A stretch of 35,174 bases of DNA, taken from positions 1-35,174 of the forward strand of contig JACPRD010000212.1 of the NCBI GenBank assembly GCA_016190145.1, given 5' to 3'. The notes beneath the pieces are model-generated. The model saw nothing but the letters and a program-made list of their open reading frames with translations. It was not told where the DNA came from and did no database searches. The DNA comes from Planctomycetota bacterium. GTDB lineage: Bacteria; Planctomycetota; MHYJ01; WSZJ01. Made by a program: the position numbers and the translations under genes. Positions 23,417-30,915 of this stretch are shown in pieces (within the stretch, counting starts at the first letter, position 1; each line of letters opens with the position of its first letter).

Positions 23417-25384
23417 CTACTTCATCTTGAGATCCGCCTGCTCCGCGACCTTGCCCGTATCCCACCGCACGACCTTGACCGCCGCCAGCCTCCCTTCCGG
23501 CGCCGCTGTCACGGTGAACTCGTCCTTCCGCCCACCGCGCTCGACGGTCACCACGAGCTTCCCCGATTTCACCTCACGCTTCACCGCCGCCGTCTCCTCG
23601 TCCCTACCCCCCGGCGCGAGCACCGTTACCCCCAACCACCGCTTCCCCCTGAACTTGGCGTGCAGGACGGGGTGTTCGCCGAAATTGCCGGAAGGGAACT
23701 TCTCCGTCTTGAACGCCACGTCGCCCGCGTCGAGGGAGCACGGGACGATTTCGAGGGAAGCGCCGCCCGCGCGGTGCGTGGCGCGGTCCTTCGCGAGGTC
23801 GAAGGCCGAGTCGGCGTTCCCGTGGAGGAGCCAGGTCCACTCGTGGTCCTTGCCGTCCTTGACGAACCCGTCGACGACGACGACGTACGGGTCGCCGGCC
23901 GTGAGGACCAGGAAGACGCGGCCCGCAGCCTTCATCGGGTTGTAGGCCTTCTGCGCGTAGGCGTTCGCGAGGTCCGCCTGCGCCCACACGAATGTTTTCT
24001 TTTCTTCCCACTGCACCAGCTTCCCCTCGGTCACGCCCCCGCCGCCCGTGATCACCTGCCCCTTGCCGTCGCAGAGTACGAGGTTGTGCCCGACCGTCTG
24101 GTGCGGCGTCCCTTCCTGTGCGACGTTCGAGTAACCGGTGTCGGCGGCGAGGCACGCGCCGCGCGCGTAGATGAGGAAGTGGCCGATGTCGGACTGCCCG
24201 TGCGCTCCCGGGATGCGTTTCCCGCACTCGAACGCCGCGAGGAAGTCGTCCTTCTCCCAGCCGGTGCGGACCGTGAGGATTCCGCGACCGCGCGCGATGG
24301 CGACCTTCGCCGCGGGCGCCACTCCATCCGCGCCCCCGTCCTCCCACGCGAACGCGAACGCCCACGTGTGCCCGCCGCTGCCCGCGTTGCGCTTCAGGAC
24401 GTCGGTCCAGAGGTGGCGGGCGAGGGGGTCTTTGAAGCGGCTCGCGGCGTAGAGGAAATGGACGCCGCCCCACGGCTGGTAGTTGCCGTCGGTGTCGTTG
24501 ATCGGCAGCATCCGCCCGCGTCCCGGCACGATTTCGTTCGCGAGCTGCGCGATCACCCGCGTCAGAAACCCGCCCGCCATCGCGTCTCCCGCCCCGTACC
24601 GCGCGCACGCGTCGCTGAACGGCAGGATCCGGAAGATCCCGAACGGCCCGTACATCGTCCCCTCGTAGCACGCCCCGTCCTCGTCGAACGAGGACGCGAG
24701 ATACGCCTTCATCTTCGCGTGCGCCATCCCCGCCCAGGCCGCCGCCTCCGCGTTCTCGTGCCAGAGCGCGACCGCCGCGAGTCCCACCGCCCCCATCGAC
24801 GCCATCGAGTGGTTGTTCGCGTCGGTCGTGGCCTCCCACGACTTCTTCTGCACGAACCCCTCGTAGTTGTGCCGCGCCCGCCGCTCGACGATCGCCCGCA
24901 GCTTTGCCCGCGCGGCGTCGGTCAGCAGGTCCCACGTCCAGTCCAGCACCACCGCCAGTCCTTCAAAAAACTCCCCGCTCGACATGAAGTCGTTGTCCGC
25001 AATGTCCTTCTCGAGCGCCGCCGGGTCCCACTTCTCGAAAAACTCCGAAAGCGCCTTCGCCGCCCCCTCGTCCCGCCCCACGAGCGCGTGCAGCGCCACG
25101 CATTCCAGCCCCTCCGTCGCCGTGAACCGCTGCGACTGCCCCGGCACGCCGCCGAATGCCCGCGCCGGATCGAGGGCTCCGCGGCGGACCTGCTCCGAGC
25201 GGCCCACGACCGACTTCCAGAGCGTCGCCCACGGCTCCTTGTCGATGTTGCTGCGCAGTCGCTCGAGGTCGGCCGAAGTGAACGCGATCCGCGGGTGATC
25301 CTTCGGAACCGCGAGCTTGAGCGGGGGAGGCGCCTGCGCGAACGCGGGGAGAGCCGTGAGGAGGAGGGGGAGCAGGGCGCGCAT
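23417..25384 (-). CDS. Secreted heparinase II/III-like polysaccharide lyase
   Basis: A 655-aa protein. The signal peptide is 1-17 (ending AFAQA). An N-terminal alpha/alpha toroid (about 30-330) includes 'DHPRIAFTSADLERLRSNI', 'SWEATTDANNHSMASMGAVG' and 'YEGTMYGPFGIFRILPFSDA'. A beta-sandwich heparinase II/III domain follows (about 345-655): 'GAHGQSDIGHFLIYARG', 'AADTGYSNVAQEGTPHQTVGHN', 'VVVVDGFVKDGKDHEWTWLLHG'. Such enzymes cleave uronic-acid polysaccharides by beta-elimination; the Asn/His/Tyr residues in these blocks suit that. Substrate unknown. The start follows a TTGATC/GACAAT promoter by 8 nt. The long upstream extension (to 26203) is an open frame only and is rejected. Confidence 0.88.
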   Translation of the reverse strand: MRALLPLLLTALPAFAQAPPPLKLAVPKDHPRIAFTSADLERLRSNIDKEPWATLWKSVVGRSEQVRRGALDPARAFGGVPGQSQRFTATEGLECVALHALVGRDEGAAKALSEFFEKWDPAALEKDIADNDFMSSGEFFEGLAVVLDWTWDLLTDAARAKLRAIVERRARHNYEGFVQKKSWEATTDANNHSMASMGAVGLAAVALWHENAEAAAWAGMAHAKMKAYLASSFDEDGACYEGTMYGPFGIFRILPFSDACARYGAGDAMAGGFLTRVIAQLANEIVPGRGRMLPINDTDGNYQPWGGVHFLYAASRFKDPLARHLWTDVLKRNAGSGGHTWAFAFAWEDGGADGVAPAAKVAIARGRGILTVRTGWEKDDFLAAFECGKRIPGAHGQSDIGHFLIYARGACLAADTGYSNVAQEGTPHQTVGHNLVLCDGKGQVITGGGGVTEGKLVQWEEKKTFVWAQADLANAYAQKAYNPMKAAGRVFLVLTAGDPYVVVVDGFVKDGKDHEWTWLLHGNADSAFDLAKDRATHRAGGASLEIVPCSLDAGDVAFKTEKFPSGNFGEHPVLHAKFRGKRWLGVTVLAPGGRDEETAAVKREVKSGKLVVTVERGGRKDEFTVTAAPEGRLAAVKVVRWDTGKVAEQADLKMK

Positions 25385-25392
25385 CGGAGGTG

Positions 25393-25422
25393 ATTGTCCG
25401 CATTGCGAGGCCCGTGGATCAA
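25393..25422 (-). promoter_or_regulatory. Promoter of the heparinase-like gene
   Basis: TTGATC (complement 25417-25422), an 18-nt spacer and GACAAT (complement 25393-25398) stand 8 nt before the ATG at 25384. 'ACAATCACC' recurs at the same place before ade. Confidence 0.5.
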
Positions 25423-25473
25423 GGAACGGTCGAGCGTGTCCGGCGGCCCGGACTCGACTGGCGGCGGCAGTTT

Positions 25474-25725
25474 CTACCGGCGGCTTCGACTCGGAGCGCG
25501 CGCAACGCCGCGAGAACTCCGCCGACCCTTGGTCGATGTTCCTCGAGCCGCGAGATTCCGCTTCCGCGCCAAACCTGTCCTGGAACGCCTCGAGTCGATT
25601 TCCCGAGCCATCGCCTGCAACTCGCGGCCGTAACGCCCGGCCAGATACTCCTCCCACCGGCGCGCGGATCTCTCCCTGCGTATCTGCCTCAGCTTGTCCA
25701 TCATCGGGTCGGGCGTCAGAGCCAT
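25474..25725 (-). CDS. Possible small Arg-rich protein
   Basis: An 83-aa frame preceded by ACAGGAGA about 9 nt before the ATG. Residues 1-47 look like a genuine helical, charged small protein ('MMDKLRQIRRERSARRWEEYL' region, in part), similar in style to small antitoxin or regulator proteins. The rest is Arg/Ser-rich and may reflect a frameshift. No family recognised. It is divergent from the gene at 25872 and next to the MazEF pair, so it may be part of the same accessory island. Confidence 0.4.
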   Translation of the reverse strand: MALTPDPMMDKLRQIRRERSARRWEEYLAGRYGRELQAMAREIDSRRSRTGLARKRNLAARGTSTKGRRSSRGVARAPSRSRR

Positions 25726-25871
25726 CGAGCGATCTCCTGTGGGACTGCGAGTAGCGGGTCCCTGAAGTTATCATCACGATTCGATAGACGATCGAGAAGC
25801 CAGGAGTTCGCCAAGCTGCTGCCCGATACGCAGAAGTCGGTGACTTGCGCGATCCAGGTGGGAGAGACGTC

Positions 25872-26300
25872 GTGAGCAACGGAATCCGATTGCAGGTGAC
25901 ATGGTTTGACGACGATGTCCTTAAGGTCTCCGTGACATGCTGCAACGGAAGATTTTCAGGAACTGCCGTGTGTTTTTCAGATCGAAGGGCGTTCAAGGAC
26001 ATGGCGCTGGCGATTCGCGGGTTCCCGGCTTCCAGGGCGGATCGTCGCGAGTTCACGCTCGGGACATTTGATCCAGGATTCGCAGGTGGAGGCGTTCGGA
26101 TTCGACTCGGTTGTGTGGACGCCTCGGCGCATCCGGTTGCGGAAGTGGAGCTTCGAGCGGATCCGCTCGACTCCGGTGGTGCAGAGTCCGCCGTGCTCCG
26201 CATTCCCGTCGAGGCCGCCGGAGTCGACGAGTTTGTCGCCGAGCTTCAAGGAGCACAGATTGCCATCGGTGCCTCCGCACATCTGAGGCAGGCGACTTGA
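25872..26300 (+). CDS. Hypothetical protein in the toxin-antitoxin island
   Basis: A 142-aa, beta-rich protein with GTG start and GGGAGAG 5 nt upstream. Segments include 'LQVTWFDDDVLKVSV', 'REFTLGTFDPGFAGG', 'AEVELRADPLDSGG' and 'LRIPVEAAGVDEFVAEL'. The final block resembles small beta-sandwich proteins of the DUF6228/immunity-like type, but I cannot name the family with certainty. There is no signal peptide. A TATCAT box about 100 nt upstream may be its promoter. It is followed after 55 nt by mazE. Confidence 0.65.
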   Translation: MSNGIRLQVTWFDDDVLKVSVTCCNGRFSGTAVCFSDRRAFKDMALAIRGFPASRADRREFTLGTFDPGFAGGGVRIRLGCVDASAHPVAEVELRADPLDSGGAESAVLRIPVEAAGVDEFVAELQGAQIAIGASAHLRQAT

Positions 26301-26332
26301 CCTGTTCCCGGGGAAGAGTACTAAGTAATTAC
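26297..26332 (+). promoter_or_regulatory. mazEF promoter and possible operator
   Basis: TTGACC (26297-26302, overlapping the preceding stop), a 16-nt spacer and TACTAA (26319-26324), followed at once by the perfect palindrome GTAATTAC (26325-26332). MazE-type antitoxins repress their own promoters, so the palindrome is a reasonable operator candidate. Confidence 0.5.
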
Positions 26333-26355
26333 AACGTATCTACACGGAGAAGGTC

Positions 26356-26601
26356 ATGAGAGTGAACGTTGTCCGCATCGGAAATTCCCGGGGGATCCGA
26401 CTCCCCAAGGCCATCCTGAACCAGTGCGAGATCTCCGACGCCCTCGACCTGCGCGTGGACGGGCGGAGAATCGTCCTGGTTCCCTTAAAGTCTGCGCCCC
26501 GGGCCGGCTGGGCCTCCGCCGCGCGTCGAATGTCGGCCGCAGGCGACGACGCGCTGCTTCTGCCAGATAGCCTCTCAGAAGATGCGGATCTCAATTGGTA
26601 G
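26356..26601 (+). CDS. mazE: MazE-like antitoxin (AbrB fold)
   Basis: An 81-aa protein. The N-terminal swapped-hairpin AbrB/MazE domain (1-45) reads 'VVRIGNSRGIRLPKAIL' and 'LDLRVDGRRIVLVP'. The C-terminal tail (50-81) is acidic and should wrap the toxin. GGAGAAGG precedes the ATG. It overlaps the next gene by 7 nt, the usual coupling in MazEF pairs. Confidence 0.88.
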   Translation: MRVNVVRIGNSRGIRLPKAILNQCEISDALDLRVDGRRIVLVPLKSAPRAGWASAARRMSAAGDDALLLPDSLSEDADLNW

Positions 26602-26918
26602 TCCGCCAGTACGACGTCTACATCGTCGGGCTGGACCCGACGCTGGGGGCGGATATCGACAAGACCCGGCCCTGCGTCGTGGTGTCACCGGACGAGATGA
26701 ACCACCATCTTCGGACCGTCCAGATTGCCCCTCTCACAAGCAACGTCACCCCCTACCCGTGGCGCGTGCCGGTGACATTTAAGAGAAAGCAGGGCATGGT
26801 CGCGGTCGACCAGCTCCGAACCGTGGACAAGGCGCGCCTCCTTCACCGGGCAGGTCATCTGGTGCCTCCCGCCGTGCGCGGGATCAAGGCCGTCATCCGT
26901 GAGATGCTGGTGGACTAG
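26595..26918 (+). CDS. mazF: MazF-like mRNA interferase toxin
   Basis: A 107-aa PemK/MazF protein starting at TTG inside the antitoxin stop region. The family blocks are present: 'RQYDVYIVGLDPTLGADIDK', 'TRPCVVVSPDEMN', 'VQIAPLTSN', 'PWRVPVTF', and 'GMVAVDQLRTVDKARL'. The usual G-x-E of the loop is G-A-D here. It cleaves single-stranded RNA in characterised members, and MazE neutralises it. Confidence 0.92.
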   Translation: MVVRQYDVYIVGLDPTLGADIDKTRPCVVVSPDEMNHHLRTVQIAPLTSNVTPYPWRVPVTFKRKQGMVAVDQLRTVDKARLLHRAGHLVPPAVRGIKAVIREMLVD

Positions 26919-26940
26919 TCAGGGTCGCGAGGACCGACAC

Positions 26941-27378
26941 TTGAAATCCAAACCGACGATCAGCGACCGCAGCGAATTCCTCCGCGCCCTCAAGGCGACC
27001 TTTCCGCAGGTCAGAGACGCGGTGAACAGTTGGCGAGGCCTGTTGCATCTCGAAGTGGCGGAATTGACTCACCTCGCGCAGACGGCGATCGACTCAGGCG
27101 ACCGCGCGACCGTTCTGAAGGCCTTCCAGCTGGCGGTGGATCACTTCGTCCGCGGCCGCCCGGCGCTGCAGAACGCGCTCGCTGTCTCGTTCCTGGAACA
27201 CCTGGAATTCGAAGACTGCAGCGTCGAGAGGCGTTGGGCGTGGGAACTCTTGCCCCTCGTGCTCCAGGAGATCTATCGTTCCCTCAGACCGGAGCCTCCC
27301 CCGGGCGGTATCGCGAGCCGACCGAAGCACCCCCGAAAGACCTTCACTCCCAAATCCAAGGGCGGAAAACAGGCATGA
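26941..27378 (+). CDS. Helical protein, DUF7674-like
   Basis: A 145-aa protein with TTG start (GAGG about 9 nt upstream), 22 nt after mazF. It is helical, with '[19 protein letters not shown]', '[20 protein letters not shown]', '[12 protein letters not shown]' and '[15 protein letters not shown]'. This order resembles the DUF7674 family, small proteins common near toxin and immunity genes; the match is from memory and tentative. The last 40 residues are Pro/Lys-rich. The stop overlaps the yjbQ start by 4 nt (ATGA), so the two are translationally coupled. An additional antitoxin or immunity role is only suggested by position. Confidence 0.65.
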   Translation: MKSKPTISDRSEFLRALKATFPQVRDAVNSWRGLLHLEVAELTHLAQTAIDSGDRATVLKAFQLAVDHFVRGRPALQNALAVSFLEHLEFEDCSVERRWAWELLPLVLQEIYRSLRPEPPPGGIASRPKHPRKTFTPKSKGGKQA

Positions 27379-27797
27379 AATCCACCACCGAGTACCTCAC
27401 CTTCAACCTCCCCGCCCGCATGGACTTCGTGAACATCACCCGCACCGTCGAGGAGATCGTCCGGAAAAGCGGCGTCCAGGAGGGCCTCTGCCTCGTGAAC
27501 GCGATGCACATCACCGCGTCGGTCTTCATCAACGACGACGAGAGCGGCCTCCACGAGGACTACAAGCGCTGGCTCGAGCATCTCGCTCCCTTCGATCCTT
27601 CCCCCGAGCGCTACCACCACAACCGCACCGGCGAGGACAACGCCGACGCGCACCAGAAGCGGCAGATCATGGGAAGGGAAGTCGTGGTGGCGGTGACGAA
27701 GGGAAAGCTGGACTTCGGGCCGTGGGAGCAGATCTTCTACGGGGAGTTCGACGGGAGGAGGGCGAAGCGGGTGCTGGTGAAGGTGATCGGGGAGTAA
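27375..27797 (+). CDS. yjbQ: YjbQ family protein (UPF0047)
   Basis: A 140-aa protein of normal length. Diagnostic blocks are '[16 protein letters not shown]', '[15 protein letters not shown]' and '[18 protein letters not shown]'. The conserved His and Asp/Glu residues form the family's metal-binding pocket. E. coli YjbQ has secondary thiamine-phosphate synthase activity, though the true role is unsettled. It starts in the stop codon of the preceding gene. Confidence 0.95.
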   Translation: MKSTTEYLTFNLPARMDFVNITRTVEEIVRKSGVQEGLCLVNAMHITASVFINDDESGLHEDYKRWLEHLAPFDPSPERYHHNRTGEDNADAHQKRQIMGREVVVAVTKGKLDFGPWEQIFYGEFDGRRAKRVLVKVIGE

Positions 27798-27828
27798 GGA
27801 TACATGACCCGGATTGAGGTTCGCCTCG

Positions 27829-28028
27829 CGTGCCCGTGCCTCTGCCCGTTCAAAAGCCGGGACTGTTCGCTCGAGGTTGACCGGTATTGCCCGTCGCCTA
27901 GCACCCCTGCCCCAGCGCCGGGCGTTATCCACGAGCGGGCAGGGAGGAAGGGGGGCACGGGCAGCTGAAGTGGACCTTTATCGGCGCTGCTCGATGAATG
28001 CACGGGCACGGGCAACGGCACGGGCACG
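27829..28028. repeat. Intergenic GGGCAC-repeat region with inverted arms
   Basis: The 271-nt gap between yjbQ and the convergent lipoprotein gene has no credible gene. It contains CGTGCCCGTGCC at 27829-27840 and its exact reverse complement at 28017-28028. Further GGGCACGGGCA units lie near 27953-27963 and 28002-28014, and the last two runs form a tandem array (28000-28028). The region may be a repeat-derived spacer or a decayed mobile element. Confidence 0.55.
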
Positions 28029-28068
28029 AGGACGGACCCGCAATACCGATCATGCACCCCGCAAGTCC

Positions 28069-29004
28069 CTACCACCTCCGCCCTTCCGCCTGCCGGAACT
28101 CCGTCCCGTCGATCGCGATCACGGCGGCGCCCGTGCCGGCCTCGGTGCGGGCCTCGAGCGTGAAGGTCTTCGCCTGACCGCCGTCGGCGCTCGCGGTGAG
28201 CTGGTCGCCGGCGAGGCGCCAGGAGCCGGAGACGTCGGTCTGGGAGCTGCCGTTATGGAAGAGGCCGTGGGAGGTGCCTTCGGAGTGATATTGGAAGCGG
28301 CCGTCCTGGGAGAAGGTGATGCGCTGTTCATTGGAGTTGCCGATCATGGCGGTGCCGGAGCCGAAGGCGCGGACCCAGGTGGTGCAGAGGGAGGCGGAGG
28401 TGACGGCGGCGGCGGCGGGGCGGTGGAACGAGCCGACGATGGCATCGAGGTCGGCCTGCCGGCGGCGCAGGGTTTCCGGCGTCGCGATCGCGACGAGGGA
28501 GCCCGAGTGGCTCGCGACGAATCCGTACGCGCGGACTTCGACGTCGCGCCCGTCCATCAGGCGCGCCGTCCAGGTCCACACCTTCCCGTCGAGCTCGCCG
28601 AGCTTCCGCCGCTCGGGCTCGCCCGCGCGCGACACGGGGACGCCGAGGAGCTGCGAAACCGAGAGGTCGAGCGCGCGCTCGAGGTCGGCGCCGTCGAGCG
28701 TCTTCACCGTCGGGTCGCCCAGGAGCGCGTAGATCTCCTCGATCGCCGTCTGGTTCGCGCCGGGCGGCACGAGGTACGTCACGTTCCCCTGCGGAAGGAG
28801 CGTCCACGACCCCGGCACGTCCGCGACCGCGCCGGCGAAGCGGTGTTCTTCGCCGCCTTCGATGTGTTTCCAGTCGGAGGACGAGGAGCTGGAGGAAGAC
28901 GGCGATGAGGAGGATGATGGTGTGGATGACGAGCTATCGCCTTTGCCGCATCCGGCGAGAAAGGCGAGGGCGAGGAGGGCGGATAGGGCGGTGGGGCGGA
29001 GCAT
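28069..29004 (-). CDS. Lipoprotein with poly-Ser linker
   Basis: A 311-aa lipoprotein. The signal and lipobox are 'LALAFLAGC' (Cys about 19). A linker of nearly pure Ser (about 24-43) follows. Residues about 45-205 form a PsbP-like or DcrB-like surface domain ('FAGAVADVPGSWTLLP', 'ARLMDGRDVEVRAYGFVASHSGSLVAIATPE'). Residues 210-311 form a beta-barrel-like domain ('GRFQYHSEGTSHGLFHNGSSQTDVSGSW', in part) like those in stress-related lipoproteins. The function is unknown. It is divergent from malQ. Confidence 0.8.
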   Translation of the reverse strand: MLRPTALSALLALAFLAGCGKGDSSSSTPSSSSSPSSSSSSSSDWKHIEGGEEHRFAGAVADVPGSWTLLPQGNVTYLVPPGANQTAIEEIYALLGDPTVKTLDGADLERALDLSVSQLLGVPVSRAGEPERRKLGELDGKVWTWTARLMDGRDVEVRAYGFVASHSGSLVAIATPETLRRRQADLDAIVGSFHRPAAAAVTSASLCTTWVRAFGSGTAMIGNSNEQRITFSQDGRFQYHSEGTSHGLFHNGSSQTDVSGSWRLAGDQLTASADGGQAKTFTLEARTEAGTGAAVIAIDGTEFRQAEGRRW

Positions 29005-29097
29005 GGCTTGGTTCCCGGGATTGGGATTGGAGATGGGAGAGGGGAGACGGGAGTATACGACTCGCACGCCGTTACTGCCCGATCCCGTCGTGGCGGG

Positions 29098-29103
29098 TAA
29101 ACT
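29098..29103 (+). promoter_or_regulatory. -10 element of malQ
   Basis: TAAACT ends 9 nt before the ATG at 29113, and no Shine-Dalgarno sequence lies between. No good -35 box is seen 16-18 nt upstream. Confidence 0.35.
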
Positions 29104-29112
29104 CGACCGCCG

Positions 29113-30639
29113 ATGGCCGCCTCCGCCCCTGAACTCAAACCGCGACGCCGCACCGGCGGCGTGCTGCTCTCCGTCACGAGCCTGCCCTCGCGGTTCGGAG
29201 TGGGCGACCTCGGGCCCGCGGCGCGGCGGTGGGTGGAGCAGCTGGCGGCGGCGGGGCAGACGTGGTGGCAGATGCTGCCGGTGGGGCCGGCGGGGCCGGG
29301 GGACTCGCCGTACGTGGCATACTCGTCGTTCGCGGGGAGCACGCTGCTCGTCAGTCCGGAGGACCTGGTCGGAGATGGGCTTCTGCGGAACGAGGATCTC
29401 GCGGGGCCGGAGTTCCCGGACGGGATCGCCGACTACGACGGGGCGCGGACGCTCCGGCTGGGGCTGCTCCGGCGCGCGTGGGAGAACTTCCGGAAGTCGC
29501 CGCCCGCGGCGCTGCGCACGGGGCTCGCGGAGTTCTCGCAGGTGGAAGCGGAGTGGCTGGACGACTGGGCGTTGTACGCGGCGCTGAAGGACGTACACGG
29601 GGGGGCGGCGTGGGCGGGGTGGCCGGACGACCTGAGGCTGCGGCGGCCGGAGGCGCTCGTGCGCACGCGGCGTGATCTCGCGGCGGCGTGCGACGAGCAC
29701 CGTTTCCGGCAGTTCCTCTGGTTCCGCCAGTGGACCGCCCTGCGCTCCCACGCGGCGGCGCGCGGCGTGAAATTGCTCGGTGACATGCCGATTTTCGTCG
29801 CAGGGGACTCGTGCGACGTGTGGGCGTCGCCGGAGGTGTTCCTGCTCGACGCGGAGCGGCGCTCGACGGTCGTCGCGGGCGTGCCGCCGGACTACTTCGC
29901 GAAGGACGGACAGTTCTGGGGGAATCCGCTTTACGACTGGGAAGCGCTGCGCCGCGACGGCTACGGCTGGTGGATCTCGCGCGCGCGGCACGCGGCGCGC
30001 CTGTTCGACCTCACGCGGCTCGACCATTTCCGGGGGTTCGAGTCCGCGTGGCACATCCCGCTGGGCGCGAAGACAGCGAAAGAAGGGCGCTGGGTGCCGG
30101 GGCCCGGAGCCCCCTTTCTGGAAGCCCTGCGCCGCGCGCTCGGTGGCCTCCCGTTCCTCGCCGAAGATCTCGGGATCATCACCCCCGCTGTGCACGTCCT
30201 GCGCGAGAAGTTCGGGATGCCAGGCATGCGCGTGCTGCAGTTCGCGTTCGACGGCGACCCGAACAACCCCTTCCTCCCTCACAACTACGACCCGAACACC
30301 GCGGTCTACACCGGCACGCACGACAACGACACGACCGCCGGCTGGTGGGCCGCGCTCTCCGACCCTGCGCGCCACCCCGTGCGCGTCTACCTGCGGACGG
30401 ACGGGAAGGACATCGTGTGGGAGTTGATCCGGCTCGCGTGGTCGTCGGTCGCGGAGATCGCGATCGTGCCCCTCCAGGACGTCCTCATTCTCGATTCCTC
30501 CGCCCGCATGAACACCCCGGGCCTCGCGAAGCTGAACTGGCGCTGGCGCGTGTCGCGGTCGCACGAGGTCGAGGCGCGCCTCGCGGGGCTGCGCGGACTC
30601 GCGGAGATCTTCAACAGGATCCCGGCATGGAAGGCGTGA
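29113..30639 (+). CDS. malQ: 4-alpha-glucanotransferase (GH77)
   Basis: A 508-aa enzyme, normal for GH77. N-terminal 'GVLLSVTSLPSRFGVGDLG' (16-34), 'WWQMLPVGP' (51-59), the nucleophile Asp304 in 'TRLDHFRGF', the acid/base Glu351 in 'FLAEDLG' and the third acidic residue in 'GTHDND' (401-406). It moves maltodextrin chains between alpha-1,4-glucans in glycogen or maltose metabolism. No other glycogen genes are in the window. The 3' end overlaps the next gene by 13 nt. Confidence 0.96.
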   Translation: MAASAPELKPRRRTGGVLLSVTSLPSRFGVGDLGPAARRWVEQLAAAGQTWWQMLPVGPAGPGDSPYVAYSSFAGSTLLVSPEDLVGDGLLRNEDLAGPEFPDGIADYDGARTLRLGLLRRAWENFRKSPPAALRTGLAEFSQVEAEWLDDWALYAALKDVHGGAAWAGWPDDLRLRRPEALVRTRRDLAAACDEHRFRQFLWFRQWTALRSHAAARGVKLLGDMPIFVAGDSCDVWASPEVFLLDAERRSTVVAGVPPDYFAKDGQFWGNPLYDWEALRRDGYGWWISRARHAARLFDLTRLDHFRGFESAWHIPLGAKTAKEGRWVPGPGAPFLEALRRALGGLPFLAEDLGIITPAVHVLREKFGMPGMRVLQFAFDGDPNNPFLPHNYDPNTAVYTGTHDNDTTAGWWAALSDPARHPVRVYLRTDGKDIVWELIRLAWSSVAEIAIVPLQDVLILDSSARMNTPGLAKLNWRWRVSRSHEVEARLAGLRGLAEIFNRIPAWKA

Positions 30640-30866
30640 ACTACGTCACCTGTCCGCGGTGCGAGTCGCACGTGGTCTTCGTGGAAGGGGACGGGCGGCC
30701 GCCCGGGGCGTGCCCGCACTGCGGGAAGGCGATGGAGGGATTTCGGCAGGTGGCGTGCGTGAAATGCGAAGGGGTGTTCGAGACGGCGGTGGCGGCGGCG
30801 CTCGCTGCCGCGGTTGCCTGGGGCGTCTGGACCTGGAGGGCAGGCCGAGGAATCGGACCACAATAA
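30627..30866 (+). CDS. Zinc-ribbon membrane protein
   Basis: A 79-aa protein with three C-x-x-C pairs (Cys9/12, Cys29/32, Cys44/47), the first two forming a zinc ribbon, then one membrane segment (about 52-70) and a short basic tail. It starts inside the end of malQ (13-nt overlap), so it is probably co-transcribed. No family name can be given. It may sense or scaffold at the membrane. Confidence 0.65.
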   Translation: MEGVNYVTCPRCESHVVFVEGDGRPPGACPHCGKAMEGFRQVACVKCEGVFETAVAAALAAAVAWGVWTWRAGRGIGPQ

Positions 30867-30915
30867 TCCGGATTCTCGCGCGTTCCTGAAGCGTCCCCGA
30901 TTCCGCGAGGCCTCC

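Noticed and set aside
25385..26203. N-terminal extension of the heparinase-like protein to 26203
   Set aside because: The extension is low-complexity, lacks homology, crosses another gene region and would bury the signal peptide. The ATG at 25384 has a promoter at the usual distance.
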